Positions 21,686 through 33,516 of a stretch of DNA of 64,000 nucleotides are shown piece by piece. The notes beneath the pieces were generated by a model that ran no database searches, was not told where the DNA came from, and saw only the letters and a program-made list of their open reading frames with translations. The position numbers and the translations under genes were made by a program. The DNA is taken from assembly GCF_901000735.1 (NCBI RefSeq), contig NC_081542.1, positions 24,877,093-24,941,092 of the forward strand, written 5' to 3'. The DNA comes from Corylus avellana (Eukaryota > Streptophyta > Magnoliopsida > Fagales > Betulaceae). The first letter of the stretch is position 1, and every line of letters begins with the position of its first letter.

Positions 21686-22267
21686 GTAAGCAGTAGAGAT
21701 GAGTGAAGAATTGCATCTGGTTGGTGGTTATAATTGATTTCAAGGTAAAATTTGGTTCAGAAGCTATCAATATTGGAGTTACATGGAAAATATTTAAACA
21801 TGATTGCAGCATGGCTATAGCTGAGTAATTTGGATTATGAGGAAAGATTTACCTAAACTAACACCTTAGAAATATGGTATGAAGATTGTCAGTTCAGTTA
21901 GTGAGCCTCTCAAATTTTTATATGAGGTAGATATTACGGGATATGATGAGAATATCTAGATGGCTCTATCGACGAAAGAAAATTTGAGGAATGACATGGA
22001 CAAAACTTGTAGCCTCAATTTGAATAAAAAAAACAATTTCTTATGTAGTTATTTTTAAAAAAAAAAAACAAAAAAAAAATCTAAAGTAATAATTGTGGTA
22101 TTTTTTTATTTTGTATTTTTTTAAAAAGAAAAAATGTATTTTTCTTCAAATAATGACAATTTAATAAATAAAAAATGACAATTTATTTTTTTAAAAAAAT
22201 ACCAAATAGAAAAAGGACCACATAGACGTAATAAATGTTTCCTAAATGTAGGGTAAGGACGAACTCA
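21686..22267. other. flank of the Copia-like element with degenerate coding-like sequence
   Basis: From 21700 (ATGAGTGAAGAATTGCATCT) the plus strand reads like a heavily broken protein, with segments such as S-E-P-L-K-F-L-Y-E-V-D-I-T-G-Y-D-E-N and stops between them. The same breaks occur in the second copy (27917-28240). The family is not identified. Confidence 0.35.
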
Positions 22268-22694
22268 CTTGTCCAAAGCATTTCTCACCATTTTCCGTTA
22301 ATTCCTTTAAAGATCGAATCATGTCCCGACTCCCACAATTACCTTACGCAGAGCATCTCTCCACGGTTTTCTCGTCAATTCATTGGCCGCTAAAGATTGA
22401 ATCCTATCACAAGATTACAAAAACAAACAAAATAAAAATAATAAATTAAATATGGAGACAAATAACTGCGTAAGACTCAAATTTCATTGGAACTAAATTG
22501 ACAACAAAGCAAATTATTAGAAAATATAAAGTGACTTTTAAACAACACATTTAGACCACAAACTGATTCATGCGGTTCTAAGTAAAAAATAAATAAAATA
22601 AATATAAATAAATAAATAAAAAATCCTTGTAATACAAGTCATACTTGCAATCTGTTTTACTTGGAGACAGTAGGATTTTGAAGGATTTTGCCAT
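22268..22694 (-). pseudogene. unrecognised gene copy 1: two exon-like blocks, minus strand
   Basis: Block A (22694-22626) begins with an ATG and ends ...TTGTATTACAAG. Its donor is GA instead of GT. Block B (22403-22343) is exactly 61 bases between ATAG and GTAATT, with AG-GT borders, and reads I-Q-S-L-A-A-N-E-L-T-R-K-P-W-R-D-A-L-R-K after one leading base. A similar, shorter block follows at 22318-22268. The same blocks occur on the plus strand at 42.3, 50.5, 56.9 and 60.7 kb. Block B in the 60.7 kb copy is also 61 bases, in the same phase and open, which argues for a real ancestral exon. I do not recognise the protein. Confidence 0.5.
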
Positions 22695-22768
22695 TTCCCC
22701 AACGGTGGGGATGTGCTTTATACAAGATGACTATAACTTTAACCCACAATCAAAGAAAAGGGTTATTT

Positions 22769-22825
22769 CGTCCTTAAGACTTAGTTCAATCGGTTGGGAC
22801 CACACCTGATGAAGCGGAGGTCACT
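22769..22825 (+). mobile_element. SINE 5' part, cut by a Ty3 chromovirus
   Basis: TTAGTTCAATCGGTTGGGAC and TGATGAAGCGGAGGTCACT match the first half of the SINE at 15048. The chromovirus LTR starts directly after GTCACT. The missing 3' half is seen in the second block at 29521. Confidence 0.7.
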
Positions 22826-23299
22826 TGTAATGAGCGTTTATGGATAGTGAAGATTTACAGGGGATATTATGGCAAAATGAAGGAAGGTTAAAGATGCTAA
22901 TGAAGAAAAACACAGTGCAATAACATTAAAGATAAGTTGCTTTGAGAGAGCTACTCTCCATAGACTCAAGTAATACAAATATTCCCAAAATATGCTCTTT
23001 TACCCCTCTGGCCTAGCCCTTATATTCAGCATTTTGTTAGAATCATGTCTAACAGAATTCCACCTATTCACACAAGCTGACAAACGACAGCATGAGAGAA
23101 TAGTACAAAACGCAGCAACGTGAACACAAAACGTAAATACAAAGTAAAACGACAAGGTAAATGAAATAAAACATTTAAATGATAAGGGATGCCAGCTGTG
23201 CAGAGCAATCTTCTAGAGTCTTCCCTTTCCTCTTCACACGTGTCCTGCCACTAAGTGACTCACCACCATAGCGTAGCCCCACCAACAACACCCGTAACA
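22826..23299 (-). repeat. 3' LTR of the Ty3 chromovirus
   Basis: 474 bp, TGTAATGAGC to CCCGTAACA on the plus strand. The element is read on the minus strand, so this is the 3' LTR; the purine tract GAAGGGGGAAGACT lies just upstream of it (23300-23320). It is nearly identical to the solo LTR at 29042-29515. Confidence 0.85.
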
Positions 23300-23311
23300 A
23301 GTCTTCCCCCT

Positions 23312-24332
23312 TCAAAGCACCTTGCCCACAAGGTGTAGGTATTGATTTTGTAAATTCCAGAGGTTCTCCCAAGTGTCATCCTCGGACGGAACACCCTTCC
23401 AGCGAATCAAAACTTCGGTAACAACACTGTCCTTCTTTTTTATCAAGCGCCAATCCAGGAGTATTTCAGGCTCTCGCTTGAGTTCTCCATGTATATCAAC
23501 AAGAGGCAGTGTTGGTAGTGGTGTGGAGTGTTTGCCCAATATTTTCTTAAGGAATGAAACATGGAAGACGGGATGGATGCGTGCATTAGGGGGTAAATTC
23601 AGTTTATATGCGACAAAACCAATCATTTTCAGAATTTGAAATTGGCCAAAAAATCAAGGAGACAGTTTCAGATTTTTTCGCATAGCAATTGATTTCTGTC
23701 GATAAGGCTGCAACCTAAGGTAAACCCAATCCTGTTCTTGGAATTCTCTCTCTGTTCTCTTCTTATCCGCTTAGGTCTTTATACTGTTTTGGGCTTGCTG
23801 CAGGTGTTCCTTCAGAATAGTAATGACAGTGTTGCGATCTTTGAGCTGAGTGTCCACTGCCATGTTTGCTGAGATGCCAGGAACATAAGATAATAGGGAG
23901 GGTGGAGAATACCTATAGACAGCCTCAAATGGGATCAATCCTATATAGGAATGGTGATTGGTATTGTACCACCATTCCGCCATAGGAACCCATGTGTTCC
24001 ATTCCTTAGGTTTGGCTTCTGCATTGCACCTTAGATATGTCTCTAAGCATTTATTTAGTGCTTCGGTTTGCCCATCAGACTGTGGGTGATAAGCAAAACT
24101 GAAAGCAAGGGATATACCCTGAAGATGGAAGAGCTCTCTCCAAAAAATACTAGTAAATGTAGGGTCTTGGTCAGAAACAATTGTCTTAGGCATGCCGTGT
24201 AGCTTGAAGATGTAAGTCAAAAAAATATGGGTCACCTTAGAAGCTGTATAAGGGTGGGAGAGAGATAGAAAATGGCTATATTTTTGTAAACCTATTCACA
24301 ACTACTAGCATTACATTACACCCATAAGAGGG
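23312..24332 (-). pseudogene. chromovirus integrase and chromodomain, with stop codons
   Basis: One reading frame runs through the whole segment but is broken by stops near 24285, 24240, 23771 and 23660, with no frameshift needed. In order: the integrase core with V-S-D-Q-D-P-T-F-T (second catalytic Asp), then H-P-Q-S-D-G-Q-T-E-A-L-N (catalytic Glu), the G-L-I-P-F-E-A-V-Y module, the R-I-H-P-V-F-H-V-S-F-L-K segment, and a C-terminal chromodomain (V-L-I-R-W-K-G, D-D-T-W-E-N). The first catalytic Asp would lie in the gap. Integrase joins element DNA to chromatin and the chromodomain directs it to marked histones. The stops make this copy inactive. Confidence 0.85.
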
Positions 24333-24432
24333 NNNNNNNNNNNNNNNNNNNNNNNNNNNNNNNNNNNNNNNNNNNNNNNNNNNNNNNNNNNNNNNNNNNN
24401 NNNNNNNNNNNNNNNNNNNNNNNNNNNNNNNN
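24333..24432. other. assembly gap (100 N) between duplicated blocks
   Basis: Exactly 100 N, lying at the junction where the sequence jumps back to a copy of 18047 onward. Confidence 0.99.
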
Positions 24433-25395
24433 TAAAGAACATGCATGTATTGCCTATTGTAATCTTAATTCAAACATGTTGTTTTTCTTTGTTGCCCTTT
24501 TTTGTGGTTTATTTGAGTTAATAAATTTTTTAGAAATGAATTGGTGTTGCGAAGATGTTTGAAATGTTAAGATGAATATATGCTTTAAATGCTCTTTAAT
24601 TGCTTAATTGGAAATCTTTTTAATTTATGTACCTATGGAATACACTTATCATGCTTGAGTTGATTATCTTTTTAATAAATTGTCATTGATCCATTCAAGT
24701 ATGTGTTATTATGGTACATTTCATTTCTGCTATCTATATGCACTTAAGCTTTAAGAAGCAATGTCAATCCATGACAAATTTGTTATGTTGGACAAACCAT
24801 ATGCACAAGATGAATTTTTTTTGTGGGTTAAAATTAATCAAATGCTGGTTGAACCTAGAACCTATAAATTCCAGCTCAAACTCTTATGTCTTGTACTTTA
24901 ATTTTTATGAAATACACGTTCTCAAAAAGAAAATATAAAGTGAAATGTGCAAAATGCCAAAATATTCCAAAAAGGAAATTTTCACTGTGTCAATTTTTTG
25001 TGCTTAGCTCATCCATAATTAAAATTCTGGATGTAGTTTTGAGACTTGTGATAAGATTAAGGGGGAGAATATTAGATGAGGGTTACTAGGCCCTATTAAG
25101 GTTTGACTTCTAACCTAACAAGATATGAATTTATTTCATATGCTTTGGAAGTTTTAATGTGTCTTCTTTGTCAATTTATGTTTGTCCATTGCTTGACTCT
25201 TGACTGTGGCTTATCAGACACAAAACATATAGCATAAATAGTGTTGGTATATAATGGCATGGCATAAGTTGCAACAATGATTTTGTTTATTCATCTTTTG
25301 ATACTCTTGCATGCTTTGAGTATTTTTTTTGGCATATTCAACAAGAGTTTCTCCTAATCTGCAATTTTTGATCATTTATTGGATATACTCTTCTT

Positions 25396-26764
25396 ATGAG
25401 TGGTAAAATTAGACATGTCAAAATTTCTTGACGTATCACTTTGACACGTCAAGAAATATTGACATGTCACTTTGACACATCAATACTTATTGACGTGCCA
25501 TTTTGACACGTCAATAATTTTTTTTTTATCAGGTTTATTTATGTTATATATATTTCATATAAATATAGAAATTATATATATATGTTTTCTGCTCTATTTC
25601 TTTTCTTCTTCTTCTTTTTCACGCAAAAACACTATTTATTTGCAAATCAAACAAAAAAACATGAAATGAAATTTCTGACGAATGAAAATGCCACATCAAA
25701 AATTTTTGACGTGCTAATTTACTACGTTAGAAATTTCTAACGTGGTACAATGTTGCATGTCAGACAAAAAATAGCAAGACATTCGACTTTTTTCCTATTA
25801 TTTCCCTCTTTTATTATTTATTCTTTCTAGATTTTCTTTTCTTTTAATTCTAGATCTTCTTTCCCTCTCTTAATCCCCTCTTCTCTCTGCACGTGCGGCC
25901 ATCTCTTTCTTCTCTCTCAATCTCTCTGCACGGCAGTAGAAGAAAAGCAGAAGAAGAAGAAAAAGAAGAAGAGAAGAAGAAAAAAAAAAAAAAAGGAGAA
26001 GAGAAGAGAAGAAGATTTTTTGGGTTTTTGAAGATTTGTTGGGTTTGACATTTGGATTTTTGATTTTTCACGTTGGTTTTTTGATTTTTTGAAGATTTTT
26101 TGGGTTTGAGTTTTTGAAAATGGAGGAAAGAAGAGAGAGAGAGAGAGAGAGAATCAGAAAATGGAGAAAAGAAGAGAGGGAGAGCTAGTTGGAGAATTAA
26201 CGAAAGTGGAGAAAAGAAGAAAGAGAGAGTGAGAAAATGGAGAAAAGAAGAGAGAGAGCCAGAGTGAGAAAATGGAGAAAATAAGAGATCAGGGAGAGAA
26301 CTGGGAGAAACGTCGACGGTGGTGAAAAGAATTAAAAATATATATATTATTTTAATTGAAAAATAATTGAAATTAATAAATTTTTTAATTTAAAAAAAAA
26401 TTCCAGAAAAAATTTAAAAAAAAGAAAAATTATTATTTTTAATAATTTTTAAATTACTAACTTGTCAATTTTGATACGTCAAGAAATTTACTGACGTGTC
26501 AAAATTTGACGCGACGTGTCAAAATTTGACACGTTTGAAAAAATTTTGACGTGTCTTTGTGACACGTCAAAATTTTTTTTCTGACATGCCAATCTTGACA
26601 CGTCAGAAAATTCTGACGTGTTACATTTGACATGTCAGAAATTTTCCGTTATTGATACTGAAAATTTTAACGCCTAACACACGTCAAAAATATCCCGTCA
26701 AGAAAATTTTCTGACGTGTTAGACCACCTAACACGTCAGAAAAAGCATGTCAGCAAATGTAGTG
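25396..26764. mobile_element. CACTA-like element, second copy
   Basis: Copy of 19010-20526: GACGTGTC-rich ends, purine-rich centre, right terminus GCAAATGTAGTG at 26764. About 100 bp present in the first copy near 19180-19315 is missing here. Confidence 0.6.
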
Positions 26765-27011
26765 TGAGGGAGAGTTTATGCTGATGTTTCTTCATGATCT
26801 TGCATTACTTCATGCATGTTCTGTTATCTGTGATCATGGGTTTTATTTCTGTACTCCTGTTCCACATATGCGTTGATTTATTTTGTAAAGTGTTTCAGGA
26901 AATATGAAGGCATTTTGTCATTCTGTGACAAAAATGGAGAGTAAATATGGGGAGATGATGGGATTGGCTCAGCATTTTGATTTTGTCACCGAATTGCCAA
27001 AAGGGGGAGTT

Positions 27012-27903
27012 TGTTAGTTCTTGTGTTGGCTTAATTTAGTTCCAAAATGTAGATGTTACTTTCCACGGGCTCAAACATTGATATAGAATGCTTAGAATTT
27101 AATCTCCACTGTTCATAATGTAGATTCGTGTGTCATGAACGTTCCTGCAAAATTTCAGCTCAATCGGACCGCAAACACCCATCGATTGGAACTGTTGATC
27201 AAGGCTGGATAGCATTTTCAGAATGTTGTTTTCTCCCCACTACAGGTCATGTCCGAACAGGGTGCTAGGCTGTTCGAACAGCTTATCAGGAAGCATATTT
27301 TCCCCTGCGAGGCCCTGTTCGGACAGGCACTTAACCTGTCCGGACACCCCGTACCTATTATGCCCAAAAACGTGTTTTTAGTGGGCAAAGATCTACGGTT
27401 TGATGTACAGATATATATAGAAGAGAGGCACGAATTTTCGCCTTCAGAGAGTTTATCGGAGGCTGTGCTAAGAGAGATCATATGCGGTGAATGTTAAATT
27501 GAATCTTTTAGAGTTTTAGTTATTCATTTGATAAATCTACAGTTCGGAAGTTTATCGAAAGGGTCCGGTAAAGGAGAATCACGTTGAAAAAGATTATAAG
27601 CAAGGAGACGAGTTGGAGGCTTGTCGATCTTACAAAGTCAAGGTCTTGCAAATTGTTGTAAGTGTTCCTAATGTCTGTAATTTCTGGATAATCTTTTGAT
27701 AGTGATTTCCTAGGTTTGGCTGCTCCGTAGAGGTTTTACTGTTAGATCGGTTTCTAAAAGGTTTCTTCTTCGTCACCAAAATATATGTATCTGTCTCTTT
27801 ATTGCTTTATATATTTTGGGTGATTGAATTGTTTACTGCTTCATAGTATTAATTCCGCATAAATCGTGATAACCAAGTTTTTAGAGTTGTTAAGCGTTTT
27901 TCA
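27012..27903 (+). repeat. 3' LTR of the Copia-like element, second copy
   Basis: 892 bp, TGTTAG...TTTCA, followed by the same GTAAGCAGTAGAGATGAG flank as 21686. It is the same insertion duplicated, not an independent one. Confidence 0.85.
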
Positions 27904-28487
27904 GTAAGCAGTAGAGATGAGTGAAGAATTGCATCTGGGTGGTGGTTATAATTGATTTCAAGGTAAAATTTGGTTCAGAAGCTATCAATATTGGAGTTAC
28001 ATGGAAAATATTTAAACATGATTGCAGCATGGCTATAGCTGAGTAATTTGGATTATGAGGAAAGATTTACCTAAACTATCACCTTAGAAATATGGTATGA
28101 AGATTGTCAGTTCAGTTAGTGAGCCTCTCAAATTTTTATATGAGGTAGATATTACGGGATATGATGAGAATATCTAGATGGCTCTATCGACGAAAGAAAA
28201 TTTGAGCAATGACATGGACAAAACTTGTAGCCTCAATTTGACTAAAAAAAAAAATTTCTTATGTAGTTATTTAAAAAAAAAAAAAAACAAAAAAAAAATT
28301 AAAGTAATAATTGTGGTATTTTTTTATTTTGTATTTTTTAAAAAAAGAAAAAATGTATTTTTCTTCAAATAATGACAATTTTATAAATAAAAAATGACAA
28401 TTTTTTTTTTTTTTTAAATACCAAATAAAAAAAAGGACCACATAGACGTAATATATGTTTCCTAAATGTAGGGTAAGGACGAACTCA

Positions 28488-28910
28488 CTTGTCCAAAGCA
28501 TTTCTCACCATTTTCCGTTAATTCCTTTAAAGATCGAATCATGTCCTGACTCCCACGATTACCTTACGCAGAGCATCTCTCCACGGTTTTCTCGTCAATT
28601 CATTGGCCGCTAAAGATTGAATCCTATCACAAGATAACAAAAACAAACAAAATAAAAATAATAAATTAAATATGGAGACAAATAACTGCGTAAGACTCAA
28701 ATCTCATTGGAACTAAATTGACAACAAAGCAAATTATTAGAAAATATAAAGTGACTTTTAAACAACACATTTAGACCACAAAATGATTCATGCGGTTCTA
28801 AGTAAAAAATAAATAAAATAAATATAAATAAATAAAAAATCCTTGTAATACAAGTCATACTTGCAATCTGTTTTACTTGGAGACAGTAGGATTTTGAAGG
28901 ATTTTGCCAT
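28488..28910 (-). pseudogene. unrecognised gene copy 2: exon-like blocks, minus strand
   Basis: Same arrangement as 22268-22694. Block A is 28910-28842 and block B 28623-28563 (61 bases, AG-GT borders, open in the same phase). It is duplicated with the whole block, so it is not independent evidence of constraint. Confidence 0.5.
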
Positions 28911-28984
28911 TTCCCCAACAGTGGGGATGTGCTTTATACAAGATGACTATAACTTTAACCCACAATCAAAGAAAAGGGTTATTT

Positions 28985-29569
28985 CGTCCCTAAGACTTAG
29001 TTCAATCGGTTGGGACCACACTTGATGAAGCGGAGGTCACTTGTAATGAGCGTTTATGGATAGTGCAGATTTACAGGGGATATTATGGTAAAATGAAGGA
29101 AGGTTAAAGATGCTAATGAAGAAAAACACAGTGCAATAACATTAAAGATAAGTTGCTTCGAGAGAGCTACTCTCCATAGACTCAAGTAATACAAATATTC
29201 CCAAAATATGCTCTTCTACCCCTCTGGCCTAGCCCTTATATCCAGCATTTTGTTAGAATCCTGTCTAACAGAATTCCACCTATTCACACAAGCTGACAAA
29301 CGACAGCATGAGAGAATAGTACAAAACGCAGCAACGTGAACACAAAACGTAAATACAAAGTAAAACGACAAGGTAAATGAAATAAAGCATTTAAATGATA
29401 AGGGATGCCAGCTGTGCAGAGCAATCTTCTAGAGTCTTCCCCTTCCTCTTCACACGTGTCCTGCCACTAAGTGACTCACCACCATAGCCCAGCCCCACCA
29501 ACAACACCTGTAACGTCACTAGTTTGAATCTCCCTCCTCCTAGAAGTGATGCCAAAAAAAAAAAAAAAA
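28985..29569 (+). mobile_element. SINE split by a solo LTR
   Basis: The 5' half is 28985-29041 and the 3' half 29521-29569 (TTTGAATCTCCCTCC plus poly-A). The SINE has its own imperfect target duplication, GGGTTATTT (28976-28984) and GAGTTATTT (29570-29578). The LTR between the halves has the duplication TCACT (29037-29041 and 29516-29520). Confidence 0.75.
29042..29515 (-). mobile_element. solo LTR of the Ty3 chromovirus
   Basis: 474 bp, same ends as the LTR at 22826-23299, with the terminal A of TAACA changed to G. The intact TCACT duplication on both sides shows it arose by recombination between the two LTRs of a full element at this site. Confidence 0.85.
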
Positions 29570-29822
29570 GAGTTATTTATTGAAGGTAACACTCCGTGAA
29601 ATATAACTGAATCTGTTAAGACTATTTATAAAGGCTCTTGGTAGAAAGAGAAATAAGACCGTTTAGGCGGGATATGGGCTCGTTTGGGTGTGCGATTCTT
29701 TTCTATTTTACTCAACTAAAATCAAAATTGCAAATATCTAAGAGAAAAAAGAGTTGAGATTATGTTTAAATTGTTTGAAGAATATAACATATAATAATAA
29801 TAATAAATCAAATTAAAAATTT

Positions 29823-29856
<34 letters not shown>

Positions 29857-30068
29857 AAAATGGGGTGGTTTTGAACCACCCCCGAAACCCAGTCGGGGGG
29901 TGGCGCGCCCACCCCCAACTGATTTCGAGGGTGGATCGGCCACCCACGAAATCTAGTCAGGGAGGACGCGCCAGCCCCCACTGGTTTCGGGTGTGGCTCA
30001 TCCACCCCCGAAACCCAGCCGAGGGTGGATCAACCACCCTTGAAACCTAGTCGTTTTGAGGGTGGTTG

Positions 30069-30759
30069 TGTTAGGAAATTAATTCTATTTCCCAAGACCC
30101 GTGAGATACGAAAAATAAGAAGAATGCGGAATAACAAAGATAAGCAATCACACACGACACAAAGATTTAAGTGGTTCGGCTTAACAAGCCTACATCCACT
30201 GGCGAAGACGACCCGGAGAAAATTCACTATCAAAATATGGAGTACAAAAATAGTAGAGAGAAAATCACTCAGATCCCAAAGTCCCAATACACCCAAATCT
30301 CACTATCACACAAGAGAGATTATTCCCAAAATAGAATACAAAAGACAGATGTACAAACTCTTCTTTTGCTGGAACGGATGGCGGCTGATCTCAATTTTCT
30401 TCTCTCACTATGCAATACCATTTTTCTTCTAATCACTTGTTTTTGGCTCCCCTAAAAACCACCAAGAAGAAAACACCCTTACTGCCCTTGTACCTCCTCT
30501 CAAATTCTCTCTTTTTCTCCTCCCTTTGGTGCTTTAGGTTTTTGGCACACACAAATTCACCTTGTGCTTTGTTCCTTATATAAAAGCTTAACTCTCATTT
30601 TACATGTTGGTCTAGGACTTCTACTATAAGTCAAACAATGAGTCCAATTACACATAGGAGAAGGACTCCATAACAAACTTGGACAAAAGTCTCCTAAACC
30701 CAAAAGGAGCAGAGAACTAGTGGGGCCCACGTGTGATGGGTGGCAAGTCACACCTAACA
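30069..30759 (-). repeat. 3' LTR of the Copia element
   Basis: TGTTAGGAAATT to CACACCTAACA; 691 bp. Confidence 0.9.
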
Positions 30760-30840
30760 ATCTCCACCTTGACTTGAATCCCATCAAGTCTACCAAAACG
30801 TGTCTCCTTCAGATGTCTCCGCCTCAGCCCCCAAGGGCAA

Positions 30841-31822
30841 TCACACTCTACAAGTGTCCCTCAAGTCCAAATGCCTCTTGAACTTGAGCATAGGACCTGA
30901 TTTAGACATAACACCATGCCTCCCTATCTGTCTCATTGACCATACAACTTTCTCTGATGACTCTTTCTTCTTGTAGATCCATTTGCACCCTTTAGCCTTT
31001 TTTCCCTTGGGTAATTCTGCCGATTCCCAAGCTTTATCACTCCGTAGTGACTCCACCACTTTCGGCATACCATCCTGAACAGACGATGGATCTCCACTAC
31101 TAGCTGCTAGAGCAAAAGAAACCGTATCCTCAAAGCCATACCTCTTTGTTCCTTTTCGATCACGTTTCTCTTTACTTCTTGTTAAAGAATAAGACTTTTC
31201 CCGGTGCTATAAGTCTCTTGAAGATTCTCTGTCTTCACATTCATCCGTGAATGAACACTGTTTATCAAGCTCCACCTCCATGAATTGTTTATCTTTTTAC
31301 ACTGTACTTTCAGAAAGCTCATCTAAGTTAACAAACCCGGACTTCTTCGGTTCCTGCTCTGTAACTTCAGGTTCTGCACTTGACCCATCCTTGTACATAG
31401 CACACTTATTAAAAATCACATTCCGACTTCTAATGATCTTCCGATTTTGATCATCCCAAAATCGATAACCGAAGGCCTCATCCCCATATCCAATGAAGAA
31501 ACACTTTCTAGATTTAGCATCTAGTTTACTCTGAGCATTAGACTCATCATGGACATACGAAGCACAACAAAAAACTTTCAGATGTGAAAGATTTACCTCT
31601 TTTCCACTCCAGACTTCCTCTGGTAGTTTATGGCTCAGGAGAACAGAGGACCCCCTATTTATCAGGTATGCAGCAGTGCTAACTGCATCTGCCCAGAAAG
31701 TCTTTGATCACCCAGCATGCAACATTATACTCCGAGCACGCTCATTGAGAGTTCTATTCATGCACTTTGCCACACCATTCTGATGCGGCATTCCCGGGAT
31801 AGTTTTCTCCATTCTAATCCCA
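30841..31822 (-). pseudogene. Copia integrase C-terminal part and remnant reverse transcriptase
   Basis: After a frameshift near 31850 the minus strand continues with P-H-Q-N-G-V-A-K-C-M-N, where the catalytic Glu expected before the Met-Asn is Lys, then further integrase sequence (F-I-G-Y-G-D-E-A-F-G-Y-R, S-R-N-V-I-F). After several stops comes only the start of reverse transcriptase (E-L-P-K-G-K-K-A-K-G-C-K-W-I-Y-K-K-K). The rest of reverse transcriptase and RNase H is missing; the sequence passes directly into 3' non-coding DNA. Confidence 0.8.
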
Positions 31823-33500
31823 TTCACTGCGCAAAACTGTTTAAACCCCTTTTTTCGTATTCTCCTCCATTGTCTGATATCAAACGCTTGAGCTTCAAGC
31901 CCATTTCAGTCTTAACCATGGCCTTCCATTTCTTAAAAGTCTCAAATACATCATATTTACTTTTCAAGAAATAAACCCATACCTTCCTGCTTGAGTCATC
32001 AATAAATGTGATGTAATACTGCAAGCCTCCAAGAGATGCCACTGGTGCGGGACCCCACAAATCCGTGTGTACCAGCTCTAGCTTTCCAAGCTTAGGTGCT
32101 TTGCCAACTTCCACGAAACTCACCTTCTTTTGCTTCCCTAGGATGCAGCCTTCACACAAATCAGACTCAAGTGACTTTAACCTCGGTAGTTTCCCTTTTG
32201 ACATAAGTACCTTCATCTCTTTCTCGCTCAGGTGCCCAAGCCTTAGGTGCCATAGTTTTGAGTCAGCAGTCGTATCTACAACAGCATCTGTGTCCTTGTT
32301 GTTTATCGTCATATAGAGCGTACCCGTCTTATGACCACGAGCCAAAATCCTAGCTCCCTTGCTGACCTTCTACCTTCCACCGTGGAAATGAATTGAATGC
32401 CCTTCCTCATCAAGCTGTCCCACTGAAATTAGATTCTTCTTCAGTTTCGGAACATGCCTGACCTTCTGCAGCTTCCATACCGAGTCATGGTGAACTCTAA
32501 TGCGAACATCTCCTAGGCTCACAACATCCAGCGTCGTTCCGTCAACCAAATACACCTTCCCGAAATCTCCACCAACATAGTTCTCGAGAATTTCACGGAT
32601 CGCTGTCGTATGAAAAGATACTCCTGAGTCTAAGACCCAAGAATCAAGAGGACTGTCAACAGATAGAAGTAGGGCATCATATACTTCTTCTGTCACTACG
32701 TTTGCATAATCATTCCCAGTCTCTTTCCGCAGTTCCTTGCAATTCTTCTTGTAGTGGCCAATCTTGCCACAGTTCCAACACTCAGGTTGTTGTTTGAATC
32801 TAGATTTGCTTCTCCCTTTTCTGAAATTTGATCTGCCTTGACCAGAGTTTCTATCTTGTCCTCTGCCCCGAGTCTCGAGGTTTAAAGCAGCACCAGAACA
32901 AGAGGCTTCACCTGCATCTTTTTTGCGAACCTCTTCACTGAGAATAAAATCATTGACGTCTTTATAGCTCAGTTTACTCTTTCCAACTGAGTTACTCACA
33001 GCCATCCTCACTGCTTCCCAACTATTGGGCAAAGATGCCAAGACGATCAACGCACGAACCTTATCATCAAAATTAATTTCCACCGAGGATAATTGATTTG
33101 TAATGGTGTTGAACTCATTGAGATGATGTGCCACCGAAGCTCCTTCCGCCATCTTTAGGTTAAACAATTTCTTCATCAGATGCACCTTGTTGTTAGCCGA
33201 AGGCTTCTTATACATGCTTGACAAAGCCTTCATTAGACCTGCTGTGGTCTTCTCCTTTACAAAGTTGTGTGCAACTGATTTTGATAGAGATAACCTGATA
33301 ACTGCTAGGGCTTTACGATCAAGGACAGCCCACTCGCTATCATACATGTCGTCGGGTTGTTCTTCCAAAAGAGGTTGATGAAGATCTTTCCCATAAAGAA
33401 TATCTTCAATCTGTACCTTCCAATACCCAAAATCTTTGCCGTCGAATTTCTCGATTCCCATCTTTCCTTCTTCACCTGCCATCGCTCCCACTCGAACCAA
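31823..33500 (-). pseudogene. Copia gag, protease and integrase core
   Basis: An ATG near 33500 opens a 376-residue frame: the gag coat domain (F-D-G-K-D-F-G-Y-W-K), a zinc knuckle C-W-N-C-G-K-I-G-H-Y-K-K-N-C, then protease with D-S-G-V-S-F. One TAG near 32361, where Trp is usual (G-G-R-W-K), interrupts the frame. It then continues unshifted into the integrase zinc-binding part (W-H-L-R-L-G-H, C-E-G-C) and core (H-T-D-L-W-G-P and I-S-D-N-G-G-E-Y, two catalytic Asp). The frame is lost at a purine run near 31850. Products would form the particle, cleave the polyprotein and integrate the DNA copy; with these breaks the element depends on others. Confidence 0.85.
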
Positions 33501-33516
33501 CAGCTCTGATACCAGT

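Larger units (their letters stand above)
22826..24332 (-). mobile_element. Ty3/gypsy chromovirus, 3' part, minus strand
   Basis: 3' LTR, then (minus sense, upstream) a chromodomain and the integrase. The rest disappears into the 24333 gap, so gag, protease, reverse transcriptase and the 5' LTR are not visible. Confidence 0.85.
24433..29515 (+). repeat. second copy of the 18047-23299 block
   Basis: Collinear, nearly identical repeat of the first block: Copia interior, CACTA-like element, 3' LTR with the same GTAAG flank, broken coding-like sequence, the unrecognised exon blocks, the SINE and a chromovirus LTR. Differences are scattered substitutions, homopolymer and (AT)n changes, about 100 bp around 19180-19315 present only in the first block, and solo LTR versus chromovirus at the end. 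Confidence 0.9.
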
